Positions 20,741 through 29,972 are shown, counted from the first letter of the stretch. The stretch is 64,000 nt of DNA from a candidate division TM6 bacterium GW2011_GWF2_32_72 (GCA_000989525.1 LBON01000003.1:105033-169032), one strand, 5' to 3'. The notes: generated by a model not told the origin, from the sequence alone. Translations and numbers: made by a program.

Positions 20741-21304
20741 ATGGTCATTAAAAAAACAACCAAACCCGCTGCAACAAAGACAAAAGAATCTACCGCACCT
20801 AAGGCAACAGCAGCTGCAACAACCAAGCCTTCCACAGTAAAGCCTTTGGCTCCTAAAACTGAATCAAAACCAGTTTCAGTAAAAAAAGTCGCTCAACCAA
20901 AATCAGTCAAAAAAAATGCCCCTCTTGCTCATGGCGTTGGCCGTAGAAAGAGCTCCGTGGCTCGTGTTTGGCTAAGACCTGGTTCTGGCAACATCGTGGT
21001 TAACGAAAGAGCTTTTGAAGTTTACTTCGACACAGCAGAAAACAGACTTACTGCAACCGCTCCAATTCGTGTTTACCCTCAAATGGCTCACTACGACATC
21101 TCCGTTGATGTTCAAGGAAGTGGTCCATGCGCCCAAGCAGATGCTGTTAAACTAGCAATCGCAAGAGCAATGGTAAAATTAGATGAAGCAACCAAGCCTA
21201 TATTTAAAAAGGCAGGCTTATTAACAGTTGATTCAAGATTAAAAGAACGTAAAAAACCTGGACAAAAAGGCGCACGTCGCAAGTTCCAATTCGTAAAACG
21301 TTAA
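20741..21304 (+). CDS. rpsI: 30S ribosomal protein S9 with long N-terminal extension
   Basis: 187 residues from the ATG at 20741, which has TTTAAGGA just upstream. The S9 domain starts near residue 65 with GVGRRKSSVARVWLRPGSG and ends in the conserved basic tail (RLKERKKPGQKGARRKFQFVKR) that reaches the P-site tRNA. Bacterial S9 is normally about 130 residues. Here an extra 60-residue N-terminus is almost entirely Lys, Ala, Thr and Pro. rplM, the usual upstream partner, is absent. A terminator follows. The 20660 start seen upstream is not supported by a ribosome site. Confidence 0.95.
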   Translation: MVIKKTTKPAATKTKESTAPKATAAATTKPSTVKPLAPKTESKPVSVKKVAQPKSVKKNAPLAHGVGRRKSSVARVWLRPGSGNIVVNERAFEVYFDTAENRLTATAPIRVYPQMAHYDISVDVQGSGPCAQADAVKLAIARAMVKLDEATKPIFKKAGLLTVDSRLKERKKPGQKGARRKFQFVKR

Positions 21305-21324
21305 TTTTATATAGAAATAATATT

Positions 21325-21352
21325 AGGGTGGATTTGTTCCACCCTTTTTTTT
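21325..21352 (+). terminator. Terminator after rpsI
   Basis: AGGGTGGA and TCCACCCT around TTTGT, followed by eight T. Confidence 0.88.
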
Positions 21353-21374
21353 CCATCTTTTATAAGGAGAGATC

Positions 21375-21728
21375 ATGAAGCAATATCTACCAATTTTTTT
21401 TTTAACAAGTATCATATTTATCAATATATCGAATGCATCTGAACTACCAACAACACCAGTACAGCCCTCCATAGATGATATTACCAAACCTGTTGTTTTT
21501 TTCTTTATACAACAAGCTGAAGACAAAGCCTTTTCTGCAGATGCAATAATTGAAGATTGGATCAACAAAAACAATTTAGAACTAATGAAGAATTTTCTTG
21601 ATCGATTAAAGACGGAAGTTTCAGCCGAGACCTTCCAAGAACTCATGCATCCTTATGCCGAATATGCAAACAAGAAAACACAAAATAAAATGATGGCTAA
21701 TTTAATTATGAGCTACATAAAACCATAA
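21375..21728 (+). CDS. Small secreted helical protein
   Basis: 117 residues. Signal peptide MKQYLPIFFLTSIIFINISNASE, then helices ending KTQNKMMANLIMSYIKP. Ribosome site AAGGAGAG is strong. Stands alone after the rpsI terminator. No domain is recognised. Confidence 0.68.
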   Translation: MKQYLPIFFLTSIIFINISNASELPTTPVQPSIDDITKPVVFFFIQQAEDKAFSADAIIEDWINKNNLELMKNFLDRLKTEVSAETFQELMHPYAEYANKKTQNKMMANLIMSYIKP

Positions 21729-21786
21729 AATAAAAATACAAAAACTAAGCCTAAACAACAAAAGAAGTGCGACTACCAACAAAACC

Positions 21787-21816
21787 TTGCCCAAACTTAA
21801 CGTATATTGTTAGAAT
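21787..21816 (+). promoter_or_regulatory. Candidate sigma-70 promoter
   Basis: TTGCCC, 18-base spacer, TAGAAT, 47 bases before the 21863 start codon. Confidence 0.45.
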
Positions 21817-21862
21817 CTTTATAGAAACTAATTTATAGTTTTTTCATACAAATGGAGGCAAT

Positions 21863-22285
21863 ATGAAAAAGATCCTAACAAAGTTATTTATTATAACTTT
21901 TATTTTTTCAACAACGTTTAAAATAAACGCCGTCTGGCTTGGTAAATGTAAAGATGCGCCAAACAAAATTCTTAAACGAGAATGTTTTGAACAAGAAATG
22001 AAATCAATCAAAAATAAATTAAATAATGAAAATACACGAAAATTAAATTTAGCAAGAAGTATTGATGAATATAAAACTCAATCGGATGTAAAACAAGATA
22101 TGTCCAAGATCGATACAGAAATCGACAATATGGCCGATCAAATTCGCGATCTTAAAAAACAAAGGCCTCAAACAAACGCTATAAAAAATAAAATTGAAGA
22201 CACATTAGAAACAAGAGACAATCTAAAAAATTTACACAAATCTCTTCACTCCTTATATGAAGATATGGCAAAAACAAAAAATTAA
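21863..22285 (+). CDS. Small secreted coiled-coil protein
   Basis: 140 residues. Signal peptide MKKILTKLFIITFIFSTTFKINA, then WLGKCKDAPNKILKRECFEQEM with two Cys that may pair. One continuous charged helix follows (residues about 50-135). Ribosome site ATGGAGG. A promoter lies upstream and a terminator follows at 22302, so it is monocistronic. Function unknown. Confidence 0.72.
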   Translation: MKKILTKLFIITFIFSTTFKINAVWLGKCKDAPNKILKRECFEQEMKSIKNKLNNENTRKLNLARSIDEYKTQSDVKQDMSKIDTEIDNMADQIRDLKKQRPQTNAIKNKIEDTLETRDNLKNLHKSLHSLYEDMAKTKN

Positions 22286-22301
22286 GTTAAAAAAACACAT
22301 T

Positions 22302-22332
22302 AAAAAGCCTCTTGCAAAACAAGAGGCTTTTT
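22302..22332. terminator. Bidirectional terminator
   Basis: AAAAAGCCTCTTG and CAAGAGGCTTTTT pair around CAAAA. T runs on both strands let it serve the 21863 gene and the convergent 22348 peptide. Confidence 0.85.
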
Positions 22333-22347
22333 AATTTTTACAATTTA

Positions 22348-22479
22348 TTATTTTTTTTCTATCATGCTTGATGCTGATCGTTTAACAGGCTTATAATTTA
22401 TAGTAAGAACAAAAACAAAAACTATCGAAACACCTGTCAAAACAGCCGTCCAAACTCTAGACTTATTCTTTTTCTTCAA
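22348..22479 (-). CDS. 43-residue single-span membrane peptide (TTG start)
   Basis: Too short for usual gene callers. The TTG at 22479 is preceded by GAAGGGTG about seven bases away. The product is basic at the N-terminus (MKKKNKSRVW), has one hydrophobic stretch (TAVLTGVSIVFVFVLTINY) and a short basic/Ser tail. Positive-inside topology puts the N-terminus in the cytoplasm. It converges on the 21863 gene and shares its terminator. It could be a small regulator or subunit of an envelope complex, such as the neighbouring TonB-like system, but nothing proves that. Confidence 0.5.
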   Translation of the reverse strand: MKKKNKSRVWTAVLTGVSIVFVFVLTINYKPVKRSASSMIEKK

Positions 22480-22730
22480 TTTTCACCCTTCAAACTAGCT
22501 TATTTAGCTTTTTTCCGAATACTTAACATTAAGTTTACAATATATTAAAAAACTGTCAAAGGGCTTCCGAAAGCTCATTCTATCAAGAATCTAAACCAAT
22601 CACCTATCTAAATTGATCTGTTTTAGACTAACTACATACTGATTGATCCGTAAATCTAGAACTATTCGAATAAAACAATTTACTCTTTTAATCCAGATAG
22701 TTTATTCTTGAATAAAATCCAGGAGCCCAA

Positions 22731-23837
22731 ATGAATCAAATTCAAGAACAAAACGATCAAAAATTACTGCAATATATCGAGATTTCGATACTATTGCACA
22801 TTCTCCTTTTAGCTCTTTTTTTACTTTTTTCAATTTTAAACGATGAAAAACGCAAGGAAAGAGCTCTTGAACAAGAAAAATTAGCTGCGCAAAAAGAATA
22901 TCAAATAATACAAATTAAAGAATTACCCCAATATGACCTATCTTCCCAACATGGAACAACTGAAAATTATCAAGATATACCTGAATTTAAAAAAGAAGAC
23001 GGCGAAAAAACCCAACCAGAACTAAATATCTCTGCAGAAAAACCTCAAAAATCAACCCAAAAACACACGGCTGAAGAAATTAAAGAAACTACAAGACAAA
23101 TAGAACAAACAAACCCAAAAGAAAAATTTGACACTAAAAAAGATGAATTAAAAAAATCCAAGGATTTAAAAACCAACGACGTTGAATCAAAAACTGAGCA
23201 AAATCAAGAACCTGAACCAGTTAAAGCAACAAAAAATGAACCAAAAACAACCATAGAGCAACCTACCGATCAAACAGAAAAAACACTGCCGCAAAAAGTA
23301 ATATCTAAACCCAAACCAAAGCCTCGTCCAAAAGAATCAATAGCGATGAGATTACCTAAAATTAAACAAGATGGATCTGGCAAAAAAAATGCATCACCAA
23401 TAACTTTGCCTGATATCGCTACGGGTTTTTTAAACTATCTTGACGATCGAACAAAAGATCGCATAAAAGAAGCCGCAAACCCATTTGCAGATCTAGCACA
23501 AATCAAGATGGCCAGTTACCTTCAAAAAATAAATTGGTATTTGCAAAATTCCTGCAAAATATATAGCGAACAAATTTTATTAGAAAAAGAAGTTGATCAA
23601 ATTATTGTTCTTCACCTTGTTATTAATAAAAATGGGACAATTTCTGAATGTTCAATTTCACCACGGATTAGCCCATACAACCTTGAGATATTAGTTCATA
23701 AAATCTTAAGTAAGGCTGGACCGTTCCCACCCGTTCCAGAACATTTAAACAAAGAGCAATTCGTACTTGATATGCCAATTAAAATTAATATGCCAGAAGG
23801 AATGGGCAAACCCCAATTTTACGTTGGATCCAACTAA
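22731..23837 (+). CDS. TonB/TolA-like energy-transducer protein
   Basis: 368 residues with the TonB layout: a short N-terminus, one membrane helix (about residues 18-36), then a long periplasmic linker rich in Lys, Glu, Pro and Thr (KPKPKPRPKESI). The C-terminal domain (about 260-360) has the TonB/TolA-like pattern of a paired helix and strands: YLQKINWYLQNSC, then IIVLHLVINKNGTISECSI, then LSKAGPFPPVPEHL. Such proteins transmit the proton-motive force from the inner membrane to the outer membrane. ExbB/ExbD or TolQ/R are not in the window. Ribosome site CAGGAG. Confidence 0.75.
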   Translation: MNQIQEQNDQKLLQYIEISILLHILLLALFLLFSILNDEKRKERALEQEKLAAQKEYQIIQIKELPQYDLSSQHGTTENYQDIPEFKKEDGEKTQPELNISAEKPQKSTQKHTAEEIKETTRQIEQTNPKEKFDTKKDELKKSKDLKTNDVESKTEQNQEPEPVKATKNEPKTTIEQPTDQTEKTLPQKVISKPKPKPRPKESIAMRLPKIKQDGSGKKNASPITLPDIATGFLNYLDDRTKDRIKEAANPFADLAQIKMASYLQKINWYLQNSCKIYSEQILLEKEVDQIIVLHLVINKNGTISECSISPRISPYNLEILVHKILSKAGPFPPVPEHLNKEQFVLDMPIKINMPEGMGKPQFYVGSN

Positions 23838-24158
23838 CGCAAATCTTGACCAATACAAGTTTAAAAATATTATCGAACAATAAATTTAATATAAAAATCA
23901 CAAACAAATAAAATAAACAAAGTGAAAAATATTTTCGCTTCATTACGTCTAATAACAAAATTAGCAAACATCAATTCGAGCTACACAACTAGATAACCCT
24001 TCAAGGTCAGTACTTTTAACTATAAACACCTAAACCATCAACCACTCAAATACTTTTAAAACCAAAAGACAAACCTTGTCTTTACTTTTTGCTTAAAAAG
24101 ATTATTTTTTTAATAAAAAAATACGACATTTAATAAAAATATTGTTCAAAGGAAAACA
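23838..24158. other. Gene-free AT-rich region
   Basis: No credible ORF, RNA gene or long hairpin. It should contain the promoter of the 24159 gene. TTGTCT at about 24076 with AGATTA 17 bases on is a weak candidate. Confidence 0.35.
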
Positions 24159-24959
24159 GTGAATATTCCAATTATTAAAAAAGACATAGCTCAATTGCTT
24201 CTACTGATATCTATCTCAACACTGAATTATACAAATGATGTACGTGAAGCCTTTTACACTCCATACATAGAAGATTTAGGTGGTTTTGATTTCGATGATG
24301 AAACAGAATCAGCACCGAATTCATATGATTCATATAAAACACAAGATCTAAATAATTTTTTTGATGAAGATGAAATAACCATAAATCCTACAAACGATTC
24401 AATAGAACCAAAAACCAATGTTGAAAAAAATCAAGATGAAAAACAAAAACATAAAAAAAGAAAAAAACAGAATAAAAAAAAGAAACCTCAACAATCCAAT
24501 TTAACAGAATTAATTGAAGAACAACCTCAAACACCTTCTATAACCAAAAAAGACCTTCTTATGTATGAAAAAACAATAAAAAGTCTTATTTTTGCGTTTC
24601 CTGATTATAAAAATTATATAAAATATGTAAAAACTTTAAACTTACTGGACCCAGTTATACAAAAATACTGCGAACATTCACCTGAATGCCAACAATTAAT
24701 GCTAGAAATATTAATTATAGATGCCCAACAAAAGAAATCGCTAAAAGTTAATGATGAATTGGAAGAAAAAATTCTGCAAACCATGATCAATTTATCGCCC
24801 GAAAGAACTAAAGACTTAACAGAAGAGAAAGTAAAAGATATAAGACATTTTTTTGATGAAGCTGAAAAACAAATACAACAACCAGGCGAAATGCAAACAA
24901 AAATTTATTTAAACCTTCTGAAAATAATACAGATCATAAAAAAAGAATGTAATTTTTAA
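24159..24959 (+). CDS. Acidic/basic low-complexity protein, possibly exported
   Basis: 266 residues from a GTG start with AAAGGA ten bases upstream. A modest hydrophobic N-terminus (IAQLLLLISISTLNY) may be a signal peptide. An acidic stretch follows (GGFDFDDETE), then a striking Lys-rich run (KQKHKKRKKQNKKKKPQQ, about residues 92-110). The helical C-terminal domain (from about 125) has CEHSPECQQLMLEILI. No family is recognised. The Lys run could bind nucleic acid or host components. Confidence 0.66.
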   Translation: MNIPIIKKDIAQLLLLISISTLNYTNDVREAFYTPYIEDLGGFDFDDETESAPNSYDSYKTQDLNNFFDEDEITINPTNDSIEPKTNVEKNQDEKQKHKKRKKQNKKKKPQQSNLTELIEEQPQTPSITKKDLLMYEKTIKSLIFAFPDYKNYIKYVKTLNLLDPVIQKYCEHSPECQQLMLEILIIDAQQKKSLKVNDELEEKILQTMINLSPERTKDLTEEKVKDIRHFFDEAEKQIQQPGEMQTKIYLNLLKIIQIIKKECNF

Positions 24960-25094
24960 AAAATTCAAAATTAATAATGCACAGACAATCTTTTGTTAAA
25001 TAATAATATTCAAAACACTCTAGTATAGACATTTGTTATAAACCAAATTATAAATGATTGACTCAATGATCTTTTTGATTAAAAAGGAGCAATC

Positions 25095-26432
25095 ATGGCA
25101 GAGATAGTAATTCTAGGGGCAGGCCTTACTGGACTTTCTGCAGCCTATCATCTAGAAAAACAAGGTTTTTTTGATTACAAAATATTTGAAAAAGAAAATG
25201 AACCCGGTGGCCTCTGTAGGTCTATTACACAAGATGGATTTACATTTGATTACACAGGTCATTTATTACATATTAATGATGAATATTTCACAGAATTTTC
25301 CAACGATATTTTTGGACTTGATCAATTCAACCATTTAAGTCGAAAATCCTGGATATACTCCCAAGAAACTTATACTCCTTACCCTTATCAAATAAACCTT
25401 TATGGATTGCCAACACAAACAATAGTTGAATGCATCAAAGGCTTTATTCAAAAGAATCCTCAAAATACAGAAACTAAAACATTTGTTGATTGGGTTATGA
25501 ATAATTTTGGTGCAGGTTTTGCTAAACACTTTTTCTTTCCATATCAAAGCAAAATATTTGATTTTGATGTAGAAAAACTATCTGCTTCCTGGACAGGGAG
25601 ATTTGTTCCAAGCACAAGTTTAGAAGACATAATTACAGGATCAATTAAAAAACCGATAGATCAAGAAATTGGATATAATTGCAAATTCCATTACCCCAAA
25701 GCAGGTGGAATTAATTTTTTAATAAAAAAAATATCCAGCAAACTAAGAAATCCAATTCAAACAAATTTTGAATCAAAGACAATTGATCTTAAAAACAAAA
25801 AAATCACATTTAAAAATGGTCATGTAGAAAGCTTTAACAAAACAATTTCAACAATACCTTTAGACATTTTTTTAAAACAAACTCAAAATAAAGAACTTGT
25901 TAAAGCTGCAAATAAACTTTTATGCAACACCGTCTTAAATTTTAATATAGGTGTGAATCATCCAAATCTTTCTGAAAAACATTGGATTTACTATCCAGAA
26001 ATTAAATACCCATTTTATCGCGCAGGTTTTCCACATAATTTTTCAGACTCAATGGCACCAAAAAATTGTAGTTCAATGTATGGAGAAATCTCCTTTTTAA
26101 ATAAAAACACAGACTTTCAAAAAGAACAATTAACAACAGCTTTGGATTCCATAAAAAAAACTCTTAAGATAAATAATCACGAAATAACAACAGAAAACAT
26201 TCTCACATTAAAACACGCTTACGTTATTTATGATGAATGGCGAGATAACAATCTTGAAAAAATCCTTTCAACTCTAGAAACACAAAATATCATTTCTACT
26301 GGCCGATACGGTGCCTGGAAATATTCAAGCATGCAAGAAGCAATTCTAGATGGAAGAGAATCAACAAGTAAATTAATCTTTCAACTTTCAAACAACCTGC
26401 AAAAAAAGAGGCATAATGAACAAATTTTATAA
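25095..26432 (+). CDS. FAD-dependent oxidoreductase, amine-oxidase/UDP-galactopyranose-mutase-like
   Basis: 445 residues. The N-terminal dinucleotide fold shows VILGAGLTGLSAAYHL, then FEKENEPGGLCRS, the FAD-binding pattern of the protoporphyrinogen-oxidase/UDP-galactopyranose-mutase superfamily. FFFPYQSKIFDFDVEKLSASW further on matches COG1232-type sugar-related members. The end, STGRYGAWKYSSMQEAILDGRES, is the C-terminal FAD motif. The stop overlaps the next gene, a sugar-nucleotide epimerase, by 17 bases. A role in making an activated sugar for surface polysaccharide is therefore likely. The exact substrate is not clear. Confidence 0.8.
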   Translation: MAEIVILGAGLTGLSAAYHLEKQGFFDYKIFEKENEPGGLCRSITQDGFTFDYTGHLLHINDEYFTEFSNDIFGLDQFNHLSRKSWIYSQETYTPYPYQINLYGLPTQTIVECIKGFIQKNPQNTETKTFVDWVMNNFGAGFAKHFFFPYQSKIFDFDVEKLSASWTGRFVPSTSLEDIITGSIKKPIDQEIGYNCKFHYPKAGGINFLIKKISSKLRNPIQTNFESKTIDLKNKKITFKNGHVESFNKTISTIPLDIFLKQTQNKELVKAANKLLCNTVLNFNIGVNHPNLSEKHWIYYPEIKYPFYRAGFPHNFSDSMAPKNCSSMYGEISFLNKNTDFQKEQLTTALDSIKKTLKINNHEITTENILTLKHAYVIYDEWRDNNLEKILSTLETQNIISTGRYGAWKYSSMQEAILDGRESTSKLIFQLSNNLQKKRHNEQIL

Positions 26433-27306
26433 AAATAAATCGATATTGGTTTCAGGTGGGGCTGGATTTATTGGCTCTACAATTTGCAAAAAATTAGTCT
26501 CTCTTGATGCAAAGGTTACTGTTTTAGACAATCTTTCTTCAGGAAACTTAAATAATTTAAAAGAAATACAAGACAAAATTGAATTTATCAAAGGCGATGT
26601 ACGCTGCAAAAAAACTTGTCTGCAAGCGGCTCAAAACAAACATGTCATTTTCCATTTGGCAGCTCTAGTTTCTGTCCCCGAATCAGTTGAAAAACCAAGA
26701 GAATGCCATGAGAACAACGTCGATGGAACATTTAATCTATTAGAGGCCGCAAATTTGACCGGTGTTGAAAGTTTTATATTCTCTTCATCTTCAGCTGTTT
26801 ATGGCAAACAAACCGAAGCCTGTCATGAAAATATGATGCCTAATCCGGAATCTCCATATGGGGCTTCAAAGTTAATTGGTGAAATTTTATGTAAACAATT
26901 TGCGATCAATACTAATTTAAAGACTGTTTGCTTACGATACTTTAATGTTTTTGGCCCAAATCAAAATCCAAAGGGTTCTTATGCAGCTGTTGTTGCCAAA
27001 TTCAAAGATTGCATGATCAATAATCAAGACATCAACATTTTTGGAGATGGCCTGCAAACAAGAGATTTTATTCCTGTAGAACAAGTTGTAGAAGCAAACT
27101 TAAAAGCAGCGATGCTACCTAAAGAAAAAATGGGTGGTGAAATCTTTAACGTGGCCACGGGCAAAAGCATAACCCTCCTTGAATTAATCGACACATTAAA
27201 AAAAGATTTTCCACATTTTACAGGAACAATTAAAACGGGTATAGATAGACCTGGCGATTTAAGGCATTCAAGCGCAAATTGCAATAAATTAAAAGAATTA
27301 ATGTGA
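26416..27306 (+). CDS. NAD-dependent sugar-nucleotide epimerase/dehydratase
   Basis: 296 residues of the extended short-chain dehydrogenase family. The NAD motif is ILVSGGAGFIGSTIC, the catalytic region SSSSAVYG then YGASKLIGE (Tyr and Lys), and GDGLQTRDFIPV is the typical substrate-side signature. Closest to UDP-glucose/UDP-GlcNAc 4-epimerases (GalE/WbpP type). It is slightly short at the C-terminus, ending LKELM. Translationally overlaps the flavin enzyme upstream, so the pair probably acts on one activated sugar. Ends at a strong terminator. Confidence 0.86.
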   Translation: MNKFYKNKSILVSGGAGFIGSTICKKLVSLDAKVTVLDNLSSGNLNNLKEIQDKIEFIKGDVRCKKTCLQAAQNKHVIFHLAALVSVPESVEKPRECHENNVDGTFNLLEAANLTGVESFIFSSSSAVYGKQTEACHENMMPNPESPYGASKLIGEILCKQFAINTNLKTVCLRYFNVFGPNQNPKGSYAAVVAKFKDCMINNQDINIFGDGLQTRDFIPVEQVVEANLKAAMLPKEKMGGEIFNVATGKSITLLELIDTLKKDFPHFTGTIKTGIDRPGDLRHSSANCNKLKELM

Positions 27307-27311
27307 CAAAA

Positions 27312-27338
27312 AAGAGGCTGCCAATTCGGCAGCCTCTT
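27312..27338. terminator. Bidirectional terminator
   Basis: AAGAGGCTGCC and GGCAGCCTCTT around GAATT-type loop. The minus side has the longer T run. It sits between the convergent 26416 and 27363 genes. Confidence 0.85.
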
Positions 27339-27362
27339 CTAAACTTAAATATCAAAAATTAT

Positions 27363-28091
27363 TTAAGCAATCCTGCATTTAAGCAAATTTGCAATCTTAA
27401 GAACAAGTTCAGCTCTGGCCCTCAAAGTAAACAAATAAGCCAATTCAAATGTAAGTCGAGGATCAACCTGCTCTATGGTGCGGCACATCGCTTTAAAATG
27501 AGCCATATAAAACCTAGCTAAAATATCGCTCTTAGGACTAAAATTATAAAAATCGCAAATCTTATTTACATCATAGCCATTCTTGAATAATTGAACGACT
27601 GGGTGTTTTTTTTCAAAATTAACTAACTCATCCGGTTCTAATTTTCGACTTTTAAATGCATTGAATAATAATGTTGCATATTCTTCTAGTTCTTCAGCTA
27701 ATTCTAAATTGAAACTTTGATCTATTTTCAAATCAATACTTGTGGAAGGCGTTACATTAAAACTTGCACGAGTAACTTTAATAGAATCAGATTCAACAAG
27801 AAGTGCTTGATTCATGATTTGATTATTTTCACGAAGCGGTTCCACTTCTTGAAAAGACAACTTTTTCTTTGCATTGTTTACAACAACTGGTGCGGGCTGA
27901 TGTTGTCTTGGAGCTTGGTTATGCAAAGGATTAGGACCACGCCTTAATACCTTTGCCGCCAAAGCCGCAGATCTGCCTGGCCTGGCCACAAATTGGCCTG
28001 GACCAGCTACACGTCTGCCTGGCTCTCTTAAGGAGCCATTTAAGTTCAAAACACCCAAAACAAGCATCGAAAAAAGAACTTTCTTTAACAT
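27363..28091 (-). CDS. Secreted protein with Pro/Gly/Arg-rich linker
   Basis: 242 residues. Signal peptide MLKKVLFSMLVLGVLNLNGSL, then a low-complexity Gly/Pro/Arg region with imperfect repeats (PGRRVAGPGQFVARPGRSA, about residues 23-42). A helical C-terminal domain lies from about 115 (SFNLELAEELEEYATLLFNAF). Ribosome site GGAG. Converges on the epimerase with a shared terminator. No function can be named. Confidence 0.68.
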   Translation of the reverse strand: MLKKVLFSMLVLGVLNLNGSLREPGRRVAGPGQFVARPGRSAALAAKVLRRGPNPLHNQAPRQHQPAPVVVNNAKKKLSFQEVEPLRENNQIMNQALLVESDSIKVTRASFNVTPSTSIDLKIDQSFNLELAEELEEYATLLFNAFKSRKLEPDELVNFEKKHPVVQLFKNGYDVNKICDFYNFSPKSDILARFYMAHFKAMCRTIEQVDPRLTFELAYLFTLRARAELVLKIANLLKCRIA

Positions 28092-28276
28092 AGATTTTCT
28101 CCATTTAATTAAATAATATTTAGACTAAAAAAATACATATAGACATATTAACACAAGCAAAATTTAAATCAACAGCTCAACTAAAAAGGCATCTTTAAGG
28201 CTCTACAAGCCCGCGCCCTCTGTTTTTTGCCATTTCAAAGCTCAATATAAAAAAACATTATCCAAAAGGGGCATCA

Positions 28277-28402
28277 ATGGAAGCAATTCAACAAAAACAT
28301 AAAAACTTACTTCACCCAGAAAAACATGCTATACTAAACAACATATTAAAGCGAATTTCCCAAAATAGATTAATTTTAAAAACAAAGAAGATGTATGAAT
28401 AA
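28277..28402 (+). CDS. 41-residue leader ORF overlapping dnaJ
   Basis: ATG at 28277 has AAAGGGG seven bases upstream. The ORF ([22 protein letters not shown] and on) ends at TAA 28402, overlapping the dnaJ ATG by eight bases (ATGAATAA). dnaJ itself has only a weak ribosome site, so dnaJ translation may be coupled to this ORF. The product is basic and helical, with no signal peptide. Alternatively it is a non-functional upstream reading frame. Confidence 0.5.
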   Translation: MEAIQQKHKNLLHPEKHAILNNILKRISQNRLILKTKKMYE

Positions 28403-29549
28403 GAGAGATTATTATGACATCTTAGGTGTCTCAAAAACGGCAACCCAAGATGAAATCAAAAAAGCTTACAGAAAACTTGCTATAAAATATCACCCAGATA
28501 AAAATCCTGGAGATAATACTGCAGAAGAAAAATTTAAAGAGGCTGCAGAAGCCTATGAAATTCTTTCTGATCAACAAAAACGTAAAAATTACGACCAATT
28601 CGGTCATGCTGGAGCACAAGGTTTTGGCGGTGGAAATGGAGGCTTTGGTGGCTTTAATGCTCAAGGCATGAACATGGATGATATTTTTGAAAATTTTGGA
28701 GATATTTTTGGAGATATTTTTGGCGGTGGGGTAAAAAAAACTCGTCGTAAAAAAGGAGCACCAACTCCAAAACAAGGACATGATTTAGCAAAAGATATCC
28801 AAATTTCACTAAAAGAATCCTTTTTAGGTACAAAAAAAGAAATTGGATACACCCATTTTGTGGAATGTAACGAGTGTTTAGGTAAAGGAACAGCCAAAGG
28901 CTCAAGCATTCAAGAATGTACAACTTGCGAAGGAACTGGCCAAATCCATAAAAGCCAAGGATTCTTTGCATTTAGTCAAACTTGTGGATCTTGTAATGGC
29001 CAAGGGTTTTTTATACCAAATCCATGCGGCAAATGTCATGGCCAAACTAGAATTCAAAAATTTGAAAAGTTTACTGTAAATATTCCAAAAGGCATTGTTG
29101 ACGGTGTTGATTTAAAAATACCTGGCAAAGGCGATGCTGGAATATTTGGAGGCAAAACTGGCGACTTATATTTAAAAGTTCAAATCCTTGAAAACCCAAA
29201 ATTCAAACGTGTTGGTAATGATATTGAATGCAAAGTTCTTCTAACATACCCTCAATTAGTTTTAGGTTCTAACATAGAAATTGAAAATATCGATGAAAGC
29301 AAAGAAACAATCAAAATTCCAAAAGGTTGTCCTGTTGGGGAACGAATTATCATAAAAGACAAGGGCTTTACAAGCTTACGCAACATAAATGTAAAAGGAA
29401 ATTTAGTTGTAATCACAGAATGTGATATCCCAAAAAAATTAACACCTGAAGCAAAAGAAGCCATAAAAAAATATTCCGATTTAATCGGAACTAAGGTTGA
29501 AAATGATGGCGGAAGCATCATGGGTTTTTTTAAAAAGTTTTTAGGCTAA
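28395..29549 (+). CDS. dnaJ: Chaperone protein DnaJ
   Basis: Co-chaperone of DnaK that stimulates its ATPase and delivers unfolded substrates. 384 residues, normal length. The J domain (residues 1-70) has HPD in [12 protein letters not shown] Gly/Phe-rich linker follows ([15 protein letters not shown]). The zinc domain has four repeats: [24 protein letters not shown] and CGKCHGQT. The C-terminal substrate-binding domains contain [19 protein letters not shown]. No CIRCE element is visible upstream, and dnaK is not adjacent. Ribosome site is weak, but the upstream leader ORF overlaps the start. Confidence 0.97.
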   Translation: MNKRDYYDILGVSKTATQDEIKKAYRKLAIKYHPDKNPGDNTAEEKFKEAAEAYEILSDQQKRKNYDQFGHAGAQGFGGGNGGFGGFNAQGMNMDDIFENFGDIFGDIFGGGVKKTRRKKGAPTPKQGHDLAKDIQISLKESFLGTKKEIGYTHFVECNECLGKGTAKGSSIQECTTCEGTGQIHKSQGFFAFSQTCGSCNGQGFFIPNPCGKCHGQTRIQKFEKFTVNIPKGIVDGVDLKIPGKGDAGIFGGKTGDLYLKVQILENPKFKRVGNDIECKVLLTYPQLVLGSNIEIENIDESKETIKIPKGCPVGERIIIKDKGFTSLRNINVKGNLVVITECDIPKKLTPEAKEAIKKYSDLIGTKVENDGGSIMGFFKKFLG

Positions 29550-29634
29550 AGCAAAAGCGAATTGACAAAAATACAGAAATGTTTAACCTCCAACCCAAAC
29601 ATTTAAACAAAACAAAAACAATTTAAAGGGTTTT

Positions 29635-29928
29635 ATGAACAAATTTTTATTAATAACTTTTTTCAGCTTAAATTTTTCTCAATTTATATTTGGATCTGAA
29701 AAACAAAGCGGACAACCTGAAACTTCAAAAGTTTATCCCATAACAATACCAACACAATCTATATCTTCTCAATTGGCAGTATTACTTCATGGAAAGGATT
29801 GGGCTAAAAATAATAATGTCAAAAGTCCAGAATCTAGTCAGGAATCAACACCCGCAGGATCATTTGAAGAAAATAAGCTAACCAATAAACCAACCAATGA
29901 AGCAACTCGCTTTTGGGACCGTGACTAA
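29635..29928 (+). CDS. Small secreted protein
   Basis: 97 residues. Signal peptide MNKFLLITFFSLNFSQFIFGSE; the rest is Ser/Thr/Asn-rich and probably disordered, with no structured domain. Ribosome site AAAGGG. Followed at once by a bidirectional terminator. Function unknown. Confidence 0.62.
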   Translation: MNKFLLITFFSLNFSQFIFGSEKQSGQPETSKVYPITIPTQSISSQLAVLLHGKDWAKNNNVKSPESSQESTPAGSFEENKLTNKPTNEATRFWDRD

Positions 29929-29941
29929 AAATCAAATTAAA

Positions 29942-29972
29942 AAAATGCCGGAATTAAAATCCGGCATTTTTT
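29942..29972. terminator. Bidirectional terminator containing the nurA-like stop codon
   Basis: AAAATGCCGGA and TCCGGCATTTT around ATTAAAA. The stop codon of the minus-strand nuclease gene (29954-29956) lies in the loop, so that gene's last codons form half the stem. Confidence 0.85.

Noticed and set aside
28092..28394. CIRCE or other heat-shock operator before dnaJ
   Set aside because: No TTAGCACTC inverted repeat is present.
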